A stretch of 64,000 nucleotides of DNA from Fibrobacter sp. Lineage in GTDB: Bacteria; Fibrobacterota; Fibrobacteria; Fibrobacterales; Fibrobacteraceae. Each line of letters opens with the position of its first letter. The stretch's first letter is position 1. The notes under the pieces were generated by a model. That model searched no databases and was not told the DNA's origin. It saw only the letters and a list, made by a program, of their open reading frames with translations. The DNA lies in assembly GCA_024398965.1 (NCBI GenBank), contig JAKSIF010000012.1:1-64000 (forward strand). Direction: 5' to 3'. A program made the translations under genes and the position numbers. Below, piece after piece: positions 1 through 7,293 of the stretch.

Positions 1-108
1 ATTTGTGGTTATTTCAAATCTAAAAATTGGAACATCCTATTTTTTTACCCCCTTAAAGGAATTTGCGAAAGACAATATACGTTATCCACGGCTTTGCCAA
101 ATAACTTG

Positions 109-140
109 TAAAAAAAGAACCCTTGGTTCTTAACCAAGGG
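109..140 (-). terminator. Rho-independent terminator-like hairpin
   Basis: A perfect 9-bp stem (CCCTTGGTT / AACCAAGGG) with a 3-base loop is followed, on the minus strand, by a run of T. It lies beyond the nearer terminator of yebC and may be a second, back-up terminator. Confidence 0.7.
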
Positions 141-202
141 CTCCTTAAACCGCAGAATTGCCTTACGGATTACTGACGCTTACGCCAACGGCTCCAGCGT
201 CC

Positions 203-257
203 GCCTCTTCTCCTCGGTCATTTCGGAGTGCAAGCACTCCACCGCGACTTGAGGTCT
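203..257 (-). repeat. Palindromic intergenic module, diverged copy
   Basis: The core GGAGTGC-aa-GCACTCC is a perfect inverted repeat at 225-240. Its flanks (CTCGGTCATTTC on one side, CCGCGACTTGAGG on the other) resemble those of the clearer modules at 55326-55372 and 16443-16559. Membership in the family is likely but weaker than for those copies. The rest of 1-353 holds two terminator hairpins and one further module; I see no gene there. Confidence 0.45.
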
Positions 258-265
258 CCGTGAGC

Positions 266-298
266 AAAAGGTCCCTGGTTCATCACCAGGGACCTTTT
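266..298 (-). terminator. Terminator of yebC
   Basis: A long stem (AAAAGGTCCCTGGT pairing with ACCAGGGACCTTTT) surrounds a 5-base loop and ends in T on the minus strand. It lies about 55 bases beyond the yebC stop codon. Confidence 0.8.
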
Positions 299-299
299 A

Positions 300-352
300 G
301 CGAGAGCGAGTGCTAACGAGATGTACTTATCTCTATTCTAGCACGAGCGGTC
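300..352 (+). repeat. Palindromic intergenic module next to the yebC stop
   Basis: The segment begins GCGAGAGCGAG and ends CGAGCGG, like the module flanks elsewhere in the window. Its core is an interrupted palindrome: TGCTA-ac-GAGAT-gtactt-ATCTC-tattc-TAGCA. It ends directly against the yebC stop codon, in the opposite orientation to the gene. Confidence 0.5.
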
Positions 353-353
353 A

Positions 354-1097
354 TTACTCAGCGTCCATGTCGGCTTCGTCGATTTCAGCGTTGTGGTAAA
401 CGTCCTGAACGTCGTCGTGATCTTCGAACTTGTCGATGAGCTTGAGGAGCTTAACGGCATCGTCGTGACCCAGCTTGACGGGATCGTTTGCAACGTAGGT
501 GATTTCAGCGCTCATCATTTCGATGTTTGCACCTTCGAGAGCGCGGGTAACGGCGTCGAATGCTTCCGGAGAGGTGGAGATTTCATGAACGCCATCTTCG
601 GTGCTCATGTCTTCTGCGCCAGCTTCCAAAACCAAGTCCATAACCTGGTCTTCAGGATACTTTTCTGCATCGATAACAATCATGCCCTTGTAGGTGAATG
701 CCCAAGTAACGGAACCGGTTTCGCCCATGGCGCCGCCGTTCTTGTTGAAGATGTTACGGATTTCAGCAACGGTACGGACCTTGTTGTCGGTCATGCACTG
801 CACCATGATGGCAATGCCTGCAGGACCGCGGCCTTCGTACAGCGGTTCGGTAACGTCTGCGCCACCGTTAGCGCCAGTACCCTTGGCAATAGCACTTTCG
901 ATGTTCTTAGTGGGCAAGCTCTGAGACTTGGACTTGATGATTGCAGCACGGAGGCGGGGGTTTGCATCCGGGTTGCCGCCGCCAAGCTTAGCAGCGATAG
1001 AAATTTCCTTAATCAACTTGTTCCAAGCCTTGGCGCGAGCAACGTCAGTCTTGGCTTTCTTACGTTTGGTGGTGGCCCATTTGGAGTGACCGGACAT
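354..1097 (-). CDS. yebC: YebC/PmpR family protein (TACO1-like)
   Basis: This is a 247-residue protein of the YebC/TACO1 family. It opens with the family signature MSGHSKWATTKRKKAK (usual form AGHSKWANIKHKK) and has the full family length. Members have been described as transcriptional regulators and, more recently, as ribosome-associated factors that help translate difficult stretches such as polyproline; which applies here cannot be seen from sequence. Central segments NKNGGAMGETGSVTWAF and the acidic C-terminus are typical. The gene appears monocistronic, with its own terminator about 55 bases downstream. The start is preceded by AAGAGGT at a good distance. Confidence 0.95.
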   Translation of the reverse strand: MSGHSKWATTKRKKAKTDVARAKAWNKLIKEISIAAKLGGGNPDANPRLRAAIIKSKSQSLPTKNIESAIAKGTGANGGADVTEPLYEGRGPAGIAIMVQCMTDNKVRTVAEIRNIFNKNGGAMGETGSVTWAFTYKGMIVIDAEKYPEDQVMDLVLEAGAEDMSTEDGVHEISTSPEAFDAVTRALEGANIEMMSAEITYVANDPVKLGHDDAVKLLKLIDKFEDHDDVQDVYHNAEIDEADMDAE

Positions 1098-1157
1098 ATT
1101 ATACCTCTTGTGGGTTCGTTAAATTTCGCGGTTAAATTTAAAAATTTTATTCGAAGA

Positions 1158-1937
1158 TTACTTTTTCAGCTTCATCTTGCACTGGCGCTTTTCCTTAACG
1201 CTCATGCCAGGAGCATCGCAATCATCATCGGAAGAGACCTTCTTCTTCTTGGACTTCTTCTTCTTGGGGGTTTCGTCCTCGTCTTCATCGTAGGACTTCT
1301 TTTTCTTCTTCGGCTTTACCTCTTCCTCGTCTTCGTCGGCCTGAACACGACGCTTACGGGTGGAGATGGTACCATCGTCATCGGAAAGCTTATGCTTCTT
1401 CTTTTTCTGCAAAGCCTGGAGTTTTTTCTTATCCAGAGGATCTGCGGAAGCCTTGGTGATGGCACCTTCATACTTGCCGCCCCAGACATTGCCCAGCAGG
1501 GAACCAGACTCAAGAGCGTCCTTCAGGATGCCCAGAGCCCAATCGTCATTGGCGGGAGGCAGAAGCTTGAACTTCAGGTTACGAACACGTGTCGGTTCTT
1601 CTTCGTAGTACAGCATGATATCGAAGAAGCCCACCTGGTATTCCTGACCATCCGAACCTGCTGCAGTAGACGGAACGTATGCAAGCACAGCATAGACGTC
1701 ACCATCGAACAGACCGGTAATCAGCACATCAGGATCGCCACCGGGAGCCTGGACTTCACCAGTTGCCTGGAAAGCCCACGGAGCAACGTCCACGGTAAGC
1801 TGGAACTTATGGAAACCCTTCTCGGCCTTCTTAAGCTTAAGCAGAGCACCAGAGAAAGCCTGGAACTCGGGCTTAACAGACTGAGCAGAGCAGACTACGG
1901 CAAAAGCCATAAAAAGAACTGCAAGTAACTTTTTCAT
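1158..1937 (-). CDS. Secreted protein with Lys/Asp/Glu-rich tail, unknown function
   Basis: I do not recognise this 259-residue protein. It starts with a classical signal peptide (MKKLLAVLFMAFAVVCSAQ, cleavage expected after CSA or AQ). Residues about 20-150 form a normal-looking soluble domain. From about residue 160 it becomes strongly polyelectrolytic, with clusters of 4-5 lysines alternating with Asp/Glu runs (DEDEEE, DEDEDE). The last 25 residues contain two cysteines that could form a disulfide. The Lys clusters are encoded mainly by AAG, so they are not simple poly-A slippage sites. The charged tail might bind cell wall, LPS or nucleic acid, but that is inference. It lies between phosphohexomutase and yebC on the same strand. 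Confidence 0.8.
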   Translation of the reverse strand: MKKLLAVLFMAFAVVCSAQSVKPEFQAFSGALLKLKKAEKGFHKFQLTVDVAPWAFQATGEVQAPGGDPDVLITGLFDGDVYAVLAYVPSTAAGSDGQEYQVGFFDIMLYYEEEPTRVRNLKFKLLPPANDDWALGILKDALESGSLLGNVWGGKYEGAITKASADPLDKKKLQALQKKKKHKLSDDDGTISTRKRRVQADEDEEEVKPKKKKKSYDEDEDETPKKKKSKKKKVSSDDDCDAPGMSVKEKRQCKMKLKK

Positions 1938-1983
1938 AGGTCTTTTCCTTTAACGTTTATTCGTAACCCAATCCCCAAAAGAC

Positions 1984-3597
1984 TTAGTTCTTGTAGAACA
2001 GAGCCTTGGCAGCCTCGAACATAGGATCCTTTTCATCCGGGTTGCGGCATTCGGTATAGATACGAACCTTGGGTTCGGTACCGGACGGGCGAACCAGCAT
2101 CCAGGAGTCGTCTTCGAAAATAATCTTAACGCCATCGAGAGTCAAGAGCTGCTTAACAGTCTTTTCGGTAGAACCGACCATGACCTTAGCACCGACCTTG
2201 GCAGCTTCTGCAACAGCGTCAACCTTGGCCTTCAGCGGAGCGCCAACCAGGGACTTATCCACTTCGAAGCCTGCACGGCTCGGGTAGAAACGGCCGTATT
2301 CTTCGTACAGGGCATCCAGGTATTCACCCAGGTTCTTGCCGGTAACAGCCATGATTTCGAGAGCAATGAGGAGACCGAACTGGGCATCCTTTTCGAGGGT
2401 GTTGTTAAGGCCGGAGATACCATCGGATTCTTCGAAGGCGACCAAAGCCTTGTCCTTAGCGGTACGAGACAACCAGGGGCGGAAGTTCTTGAAGCCCACC
2501 GGAGTTTCCATAACAGGAACGCCAAGCTTTTCGGCAATGATGTTCACGAAGTTGGAAGTTGCAACAGACTTTGCAACAACGCCCTGTTCCTTACGCCAGG
2601 TAGCCATGTAGTGGAAAGCGATCGCACCGAACTGGTTCATGTCGATTTCGCGAGAGCCATCGTAGAAGCGGATACGGTCACCATCCGGGTCAAAGATTGC
2701 GCCAAGGCGGAACCAGGACTTGCTTTCGTCCAGAACCTTGCGAACCTTTTCGAGGTTCTTGGAGGACGGTTCCGGTGCGATGCCGCCGAAGAGGCTGTCG
2801 TCTTCGTTACGAAGAGTGATGAGGCATTCCGGATTGTCGAGGAGGGCGGCCGGACGACGACGGGTGGAACCATGAACGTGGTCGCAAACGAGAGTCAGGC
2901 GACCCTGCTTGATGAATTCCTTGATACGGTCGAACTTGATAGTGCCCTGCTTAACGAGGAATTCCTTGTAAATCTTGAGGGAGTCAATAATTTCCCAGTC
3001 AACCTTGGATACCGGTTCAAACTTCCAGGTAGCCATCATTTCGTTGGAGAGGGCGGTAATCACGTTGGTGATTTCCGGACCTGCAGGACCACCATCAGCC
3101 GGGTTGAACTTGATGCCGTTGTAGTGGCTGGGGTTGTGGCTCGGGGTCATGTTGATAGAGCATGCAGCACCCAGCATTTCGATTGCAGCGGAGAATTCCG
3201 GAGTAGGCATTTCGTTGCCGTAGTAGACCTTGACGCCAGCCTTGGCAAACTGGTCTGCAACAGCTTCGCAGAATTCGTGGCCCAGGAGACGGTTATCGTG
3301 GCCAACTACAACGCCACGCTTCTGGAGGTCAGCAAAATCCTTGACGCCGAGAGCTTCGAACATGGCTGCATCGGCTTCCTTGTAAAGACGAACGATTGCG
3401 GCGCCAACAACCTGCAGATTACGGAGGGTAAATTCAGAGCCGATTTCACCACGCCAGCCAGAAGTACCAAAGCTAACCTTAGCCGGTTCCTGGGAGGTGA
3501 GAGCCACCTGCTTAACCTGTTCTACCAGAGCCATGTCCGTTGCGGGGTTGAATTCCGGGGACTGGATCTTCTTCCAAATCTGAGTAATGTTTTCCAT
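1984..3597 (-). CDS. Phosphohexomutase (phosphoglucomutase/phosphomannomutase)
   Basis: This 537-residue enzyme of the alpha-D-phosphohexomutase superfamily interconverts hexose 1- and 6-phosphates. All four active-site loops are visible: FGTSGWRG (43-50), the phosphoserine loop TPSHNP (151-156, with Pro in place of the usual Ala), the metal loop DPDGDR (303-308), a sugar-binding loop EESDG, and the phosphate-binding loop RPSGTEPKVR near the C-terminus. Whether glucose or mannose is preferred cannot be read from these motifs. It would feed sugars from wall hydrolysis into glycolysis or nucleotide-sugar synthesis. The upstream region carries a TTTTTTACTAGATT promoter-like box. Confidence 0.9.
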   Translation of the reverse strand: MENITQIWKKIQSPEFNPATDMALVEQVKQVALTSQEPAKVSFGTSGWRGEIGSEFTLRNLQVVGAAIVRLYKEADAAMFEALGVKDFADLQKRGVVVGHDNRLLGHEFCEAVADQFAKAGVKVYYGNEMPTPEFSAAIEMLGAACSINMTPSHNPSHYNGIKFNPADGGPAGPEITNVITALSNEMMATWKFEPVSKVDWEIIDSLKIYKEFLVKQGTIKFDRIKEFIKQGRLTLVCDHVHGSTRRRPAALLDNPECLITLRNEDDSLFGGIAPEPSSKNLEKVRKVLDESKSWFRLGAIFDPDGDRIRFYDGSREIDMNQFGAIAFHYMATWRKEQGVVAKSVATSNFVNIIAEKLGVPVMETPVGFKNFRPWLSRTAKDKALVAFEESDGISGLNNTLEKDAQFGLLIALEIMAVTGKNLGEYLDALYEEYGRFYPSRAGFEVDKSLVGAPLKAKVDAVAEAAKVGAKVMVGSTEKTVKQLLTLDGVKIIFEDDSWMLVRPSGTEPKVRIYTECRNPDEKDPMFEAAKALFYKN

Positions 3598-3847
3598 ATG
3601 GGTTCCTGTTTTAAAGTTTTACAGTCCTAATCTAGTAAAAAAGGCTTTTTCATATTTGGAACCACACCGATAATTAAGGAATACAGGTTCAAAAAAGCAT
3701 CCATTTGAAACCAATTCAACCAGAAAGACAGGTCCAAACCGCCCAGGATTACATACAAACTAGCAAAATCTGCGATACAGATGCCAAATCATCACAAAGT
3801 GCCATATAAATTGTCACAAAATACCACCAAATCTCGCCTGTTTCGCT

Positions 3848-3863
3848 CTTTTTTATCTATTTT
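3848..3863 (+). promoter_or_regulatory. Promoter-like box directly abutting the dapA start
   Basis: The sequence TTTTTTATCTATTTT ends immediately before the ATG. If TATTTT is the -10 element, transcription would begin at about 3869-3870, that is at the second in-frame ATG, giving a leaderless mRNA. No Shine-Dalgarno sequence is present. The wider gap 3598-3863 holds only AT-rich sequence, and I see no gene in it. Confidence 0.45.
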
Positions 3864-4826
3864 ATGGCCATGCAAATTACTAAAGCTTCTCAACTTACTG
3901 GTGTTTTTCCCGCATTGTTCACCCCGCTGATGGACGATGATCCCAAGAACCTTCGCAATTCCGTCGACTACAAGAAGATGGAAAAGATGATCGACGACCT
4001 CATTGCCTCTGGCGTCTCCGGCATTCTCCCGGTTGGCACCACTGGTCAGAGCGCCACCGTCTCCCACAAGCAGCACATGGACATTATCAAGTTCACTCTT
4101 GACTATGTCGGTGGTCGCGTTCCCGTCATTGCCGGCGCAGGCTCCAACTGCACCCGCGAATCCGTGGAAATGATCGAAGAAGTGCTGAAGATTGCCGAAG
4201 TTCCCGTTCTCTGCGTGACCGGCTACTACAACAACCCGTCCCAGGAAGGCATCGAAAAGCATTTCCGCACCTTGAGCTCCGAAACCGGCGCCAAGATCAT
4301 TATTTACAACGTTCCGGGCCGTACCGCTAGCTACGTTCATCCCGACACCCTCATTGCTCTTTCCGAAGACAAGAACATCATCGGTCTTAAGCAGGCCGTT
4401 GACTTCCGTATCGGCGAAAAGTATCACGAAGATACCCTCCGCGTCATCAAGGAAACCAAGAACAACGACTTCGCCGTTCTCTCTGGCGAAGACGGCTTCT
4501 TCATCGACATGCTCGAAATGGGCGGCCAGGGCCTCATTACCGCAACCGGTAACATCCCCGAAGCAGCAAAGATTTTCTCTGACCTGTACAAGGCTTACGT
4601 TGCAGGTGACGCATCCAAGGCCAAGGACCTGCAGAGCGCAGTCCGCGACTACGTGGAAACCACCTTCTGCCGCAAGAACCCCATTCCTCTGGGAACCTTG
4701 TTCAACAGCCCGTTGTTCCAGCCCATGACCAGCGTGAAGGATACCGCCCGTGGCGAAGAAGCCGTGGAACGCATCATGAAGCTCATCAACGAAAAGGCCG
4801 AAAGCCTCAAGAAGTACCACGTTTAA
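3864..4826 (+). CDS. dapA: 4-Hydroxy-tetrahydrodipicolinate synthase
   Basis: This DapA/N-acetylneuraminate lyase family TIM barrel of 320 residues condenses pyruvate with aspartate semialdehyde in lysine and diaminopimelate synthesis. Visible motifs are GTTGQ (58-62, usually GTTGE), YYNNP (121-125), the catalytic tyrosine in IYNVPGRT (Tyr148) and the Schiff-base lysine in GLKQA (Lys176). The family also contains sialate lyases and other aldolases, but the IYNVPGRT and length fit DapA best. Met1 and Met3 are both possible starts; a leaderless transcript would favour the ATG at 3870. The next gene follows after 13 bases and is probably cotranscribed. Confidence 0.88.
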   Translation: MAMQITKASQLTGVFPALFTPLMDDDPKNLRNSVDYKKMEKMIDDLIASGVSGILPVGTTGQSATVSHKQHMDIIKFTLDYVGGRVPVIAGAGSNCTRESVEMIEEVLKIAEVPVLCVTGYYNNPSQEGIEKHFRTLSSETGAKIIIYNVPGRTASYVHPDTLIALSEDKNIIGLKQAVDFRIGEKYHEDTLRVIKETKNNDFAVLSGEDGFFIDMLEMGGQGLITATGNIPEAAKIFSDLYKAYVAGDASKAKDLQSAVRDYVETTFCRKNPIPLGTLFNSPLFQPMTSVKDTARGEEAVERIMKLINEKAESLKKYHV

Positions 4827-4839
4827 TAGGAGATTTACA

Positions 4840-5556
4840 ATGGCTAAGAATCAGAAGTCCATTTACGATGAAATCTGCGACTACCTCAAGAAGCAGAAGC
4901 TCCTCCCCGTTCCCGTTCAGGCTCTGAACGACGACATGGAAGCAACCCGCTACTTCGGCGGCGACCTGAAGGAATTCATTGCTGCAGCAAAGACCCTCGG
5001 TGCAAAGTCCATCTTTGTTGAAACCCTCTATCTTGAAGACGACGAATTCTACTACGATAGCGGCATCGATGACGAAGAATATCTTGAAATGAACGGCTGC
5101 GGCTGCTGCTGTGGCGATTGCAAGTGCGGTTGCTGCGAAGACAAGAAGGCCGACAAGAAGTCTTCCAAGAAGGCTGCTAAGGTTGAAGAAGAAGAAGAAG
5201 ACGGCGTATGGCTGGAACCGGAAGATCTGGACGGTCTGGACCTCACCCTCCTGAAGCCCGAAATGGCAAAGTACCTGGACCGCGTTGGCGAAAGCTGCGG
5301 TGTCCGTCTTACCGTTCCTGGCCCCGATCATCTTGAAGTAGAAATCTTCGCAGACTGGTACGACGACTTTGCCGAACTGGTAGACGAAGCTTCCGAAATC
5401 ATCGAAGAAGATCCGGTCGGCGCTCTCGAAGACATGCAAGCAGCATTCGATGCCGCTGAAAAGGCTGCCGAAGCCGAAGAAAAGGCCGCCAAGGCTGCCG
5501 ACAAGGCCAAGGGCACAAAGAAGATTGCTGCACACCCCCCGAAAAAGAGTAAGTAA
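4840..5556 (+). CDS. Acidic protein with an eight-cysteine cluster, unknown function
   Basis: I do not recognise this 238-residue protein. Residues 1-80 form a soluble, acidic domain. Residues 87-99 hold eight cysteines in thirteen positions (CGCCCGDCKCGCC), followed by a Lys-rich and then a poly-Glu linker (about 100-120). A second folded acidic domain (about 122-195) ends in an Ala/Glu/Lys coiled-coil-like tail with KKSK at the end. There is no signal peptide, so it is probably cytoplasmic. The cysteine knot is metallothionein-like and may bind zinc, copper or an iron-sulfur cluster. It sits 13 bases behind dapA with a good ribosome site (AGGAG) and ends in a strong terminator, so the two form an operon. 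Confidence 0.8.
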   Translation: MAKNQKSIYDEICDYLKKQKLLPVPVQALNDDMEATRYFGGDLKEFIAAAKTLGAKSIFVETLYLEDDEFYYDSGIDDEEYLEMNGCGCCCGDCKCGCCEDKKADKKSSKKAAKVEEEEEDGVWLEPEDLDGLDLTLLKPEMAKYLDRVGESCGVRLTVPGPDHLEVEIFADWYDDFAELVDEASEIIEEDPVGALEDMQAAFDAAEKAAEAEEKAAKAADKAKGTKKIAAHPPKKSK

Positions 5557-5574
5557 GGCGATATACGAAACTTT

Positions 5575-5608
5575 AAAAAACGACCGGTTTTACCGGCCGT
5601 TTTTTTTG
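5575..5608 (+). terminator. Terminator of the dapA operon
   Basis: The stem CGACCGGT/ACCGGCCG has a short loop and is followed by eight T. It starts about 18 bases after the stop codon of the Cys-cluster gene. Confidence 0.9.
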
Positions 5609-5625
5609 TGTCATTCATGATAACG

Positions 5626-5653
5626 AAAAGTCCCAGCACTAGCCGGGACTTTT
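5626..5653 (-). terminator. Terminator of the DUF1846 gene
   Basis: The stem AAAAGTCCC/GGGACTTTT with a loop of about 10 bases is followed by T on the minus strand. It sits just past the stop codon at 5680. Confidence 0.75.
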
Positions 5654-5679
5654 CAATTTGCTTTAAATACGCAAAGCTT

Positions 5680-7164
5680 TTAAGTATGGTACAACTTTGA
5701 AGTCTGATAATTCGGTTCAGAGGTCAAGTTCACACCCAGGCGGCGGAACACGCCCACATCTACCTGAGACAAAATCACGCTGGAATGAACATCGCAGTGA
5801 CGCAATTCAGGCAGCTTTTCCAAGGCGATCTTTGCGTTGTAATCGGTGAGAGCGCAAACAGAGAGAGCCACCAGCACTTCGTCCATGTGGAGGCGGGGAT
5901 TGGTATGGCCCAGCTGCTTTGTCTTCAGGCTCTGAATGGGTTCAATGACCATGGGAGAAAGCAGGCGGACTTCGTCGGGAATGCCTGCCAGGTGCTTGAG
6001 GGCATCCAGAAGCATTGCAGAGGAAGCGCCCAGCAAGGAGGAAGTCTTTGCAGAGATGATGGCGCCATCCTGAAGTTCGATAGCCACTGCGGGGCCGTTG
6101 GTTTCTTCGGAGCGCTTGAGAGCGGCTGCCACAACCGGGCGGTCTGCGGTGCTGACGTGAGCCTGTTCCATGACCAGCTGCTGCTTGTAAACCTGGTCCT
6201 GATCGGCGTTGCCCTTACGGACATCGCAAAGGGTGTTGTAGTAGCGGCGGATGATTTCCTGCTTGGCGGCTTCGCTGACGGCTTCGTCGTCAACGATGCA
6301 GTTACCGGCCATGTTCACGCCCATGTCGGTGGGGCTCTTGTACGGGGACTCGCCAAGGATGCGGGTGAACAAAGCGTTCAGCACGGGGAACACTTCAACG
6401 TCACGGTTGTAGTTGATGGTGGTCTTGCCATAGGCTTCCAGATGGAACGGGTCGATCATGTTCACGTCGTTCAAGTCGGCAGTTGCTGCTTCGTAAGCCA
6501 GGTTCACCGGATGCTTCAGAGGAATGTTCCAGATGGGGAATGTTTCGAACTTGGCGTAACCGGCCTTGACGCCGCGGGTATTTTCGTGATAAATCTGGGA
6601 AAGGCACACAGCCATCTTTCCACTTCCCGGACCTGGGGCAGTTACCACCACAAGTTCGCGGGTTGTTTCAACAAACTGGTTCTTGCCGTAGCCGTCGTCG
6701 CTCACTACCAGAGGAATGTTGTTGGGGTAGCCAGCAATAGGATAATGACGGTAAACCTTGAGACCAAGTGTTTCAAGCTTCTTCTGGTAGGCAAGTGCGC
6801 TGGGCTGGTCCTGCCAGCGGGTCAGTACCACGCTGCTCACATAAAGGCCATAACCGCGGAAGGCGTCGATCAAACGGAGAACGTCCTGATCGTAGGTAAT
6901 GCCCAGGTCACCGCGGACCTTGTTCTTTTCGATATCGTTGGCGTTAACGGCGATAATGACTTCGGCCTTATCCTTCAGCTTTTCGAGCATGCGGATCTTG
7001 GAATCCGGAGCGAAGCCAGGCAGCACGCGGCTTGCGTGATGGTCATCGAACAGCTTGCCGCCAAATTCAAGATAAAGCTTTCCACCGAACTTTGCAATAC
7101 GTTCGGCAATCTTCTCGGACTGCGTTCTCAGGTACGCGTCGTTATCAAATCCAACTTTGAACAT
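5680..7164 (-). CDS. DUF1846 (UPF0371) family protein
   Basis: This is a 494-residue member of the DUF1846/UPF0371 family, a widespread bacterial family of uncertain biochemical role with a P-loop-like nucleotide-binding fold. The start MFKVGFDNDAYL matches the usual N-terminus, so the ATG at 7162-7164 is preferred over the longer open frame to 7239; a GGAG ribosome site lies just upstream. Visible features include a GPGSGK loop (in TAPGPGSGKMAVC), NIPLKHPVNLAYEAATADL and GVNMAGNCI, all typical of the family. It is flanked by hairpin terminators on both sides and appears monocistronic. Confidence 0.85.
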   Translation of the reverse strand: MFKVGFDNDAYLRTQSEKIAERIAKFGGKLYLEFGGKLFDDHHASRVLPGFAPDSKIRMLEKLKDKAEVIIAVNANDIEKNKVRGDLGITYDQDVLRLIDAFRGYGLYVSSVVLTRWQDQPSALAYQKKLETLGLKVYRHYPIAGYPNNIPLVVSDDGYGKNQFVETTRELVVVTAPGPGSGKMAVCLSQIYHENTRGVKAGYAKFETFPIWNIPLKHPVNLAYEAATADLNDVNMIDPFHLEAYGKTTINYNRDVEVFPVLNALFTRILGESPYKSPTDMGVNMAGNCIVDDEAVSEAAKQEIIRRYYNTLCDVRKGNADQDQVYKQQLVMEQAHVSTADRPVVAAALKRSEETNGPAVAIELQDGAIISAKTSSLLGASSAMLLDALKHLAGIPDEVRLLSPMVIEPIQSLKTKQLGHTNPRLHMDEVLVALSVCALTDYNAKIALEKLPELRHCDVHSSVILSQVDVGVFRRLGVNLTSEPNYQTSKLYHT

Positions 7165-7239
7165 ATAAGCTCCACATGCATTAAATTTATCGGGGTAAAA
7201 ATAAAAAAATGATGTTTTTCCTTTCAGAAAAAAGGGCAA

Positions 7240-7274
7240 AAAGAAAGACGCAAATCGGGTGGGATTTGCGTCTT
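7240..7274 (-). terminator. Terminator of the EAL-domain gene
   Basis: A 12-bp perfect stem (AAGACGCAAATC/GATTTGCGTCTT) is followed by T-rich sequence on the minus strand, about 20 bases past the stop codon. Confidence 0.85.
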
Positions 7275-7293
7275 CCTCTAGAGGATGTGCCTG

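Noticed and set aside
1-353. tRNA or small RNA gene at the left edge
   Set aside because: I could fold only terminator hairpins and module palindromes; no cloverleaf or CCA end was seen.
393-1928. A 511-codon open frame on the plus strand over yebC and its neighbour
   Set aside because: It runs antisense to two well-supported genes and has no family similarity. Such long antisense frames recur over pgm, pheT, ilvC and the RND gene and follow from codon bias.
7165-7239. N-terminal extension of the DUF1846 protein
   Set aside because: It adds 25 residues not typical of the family, while the ATG at 7164 has a GGAG site and the family start.
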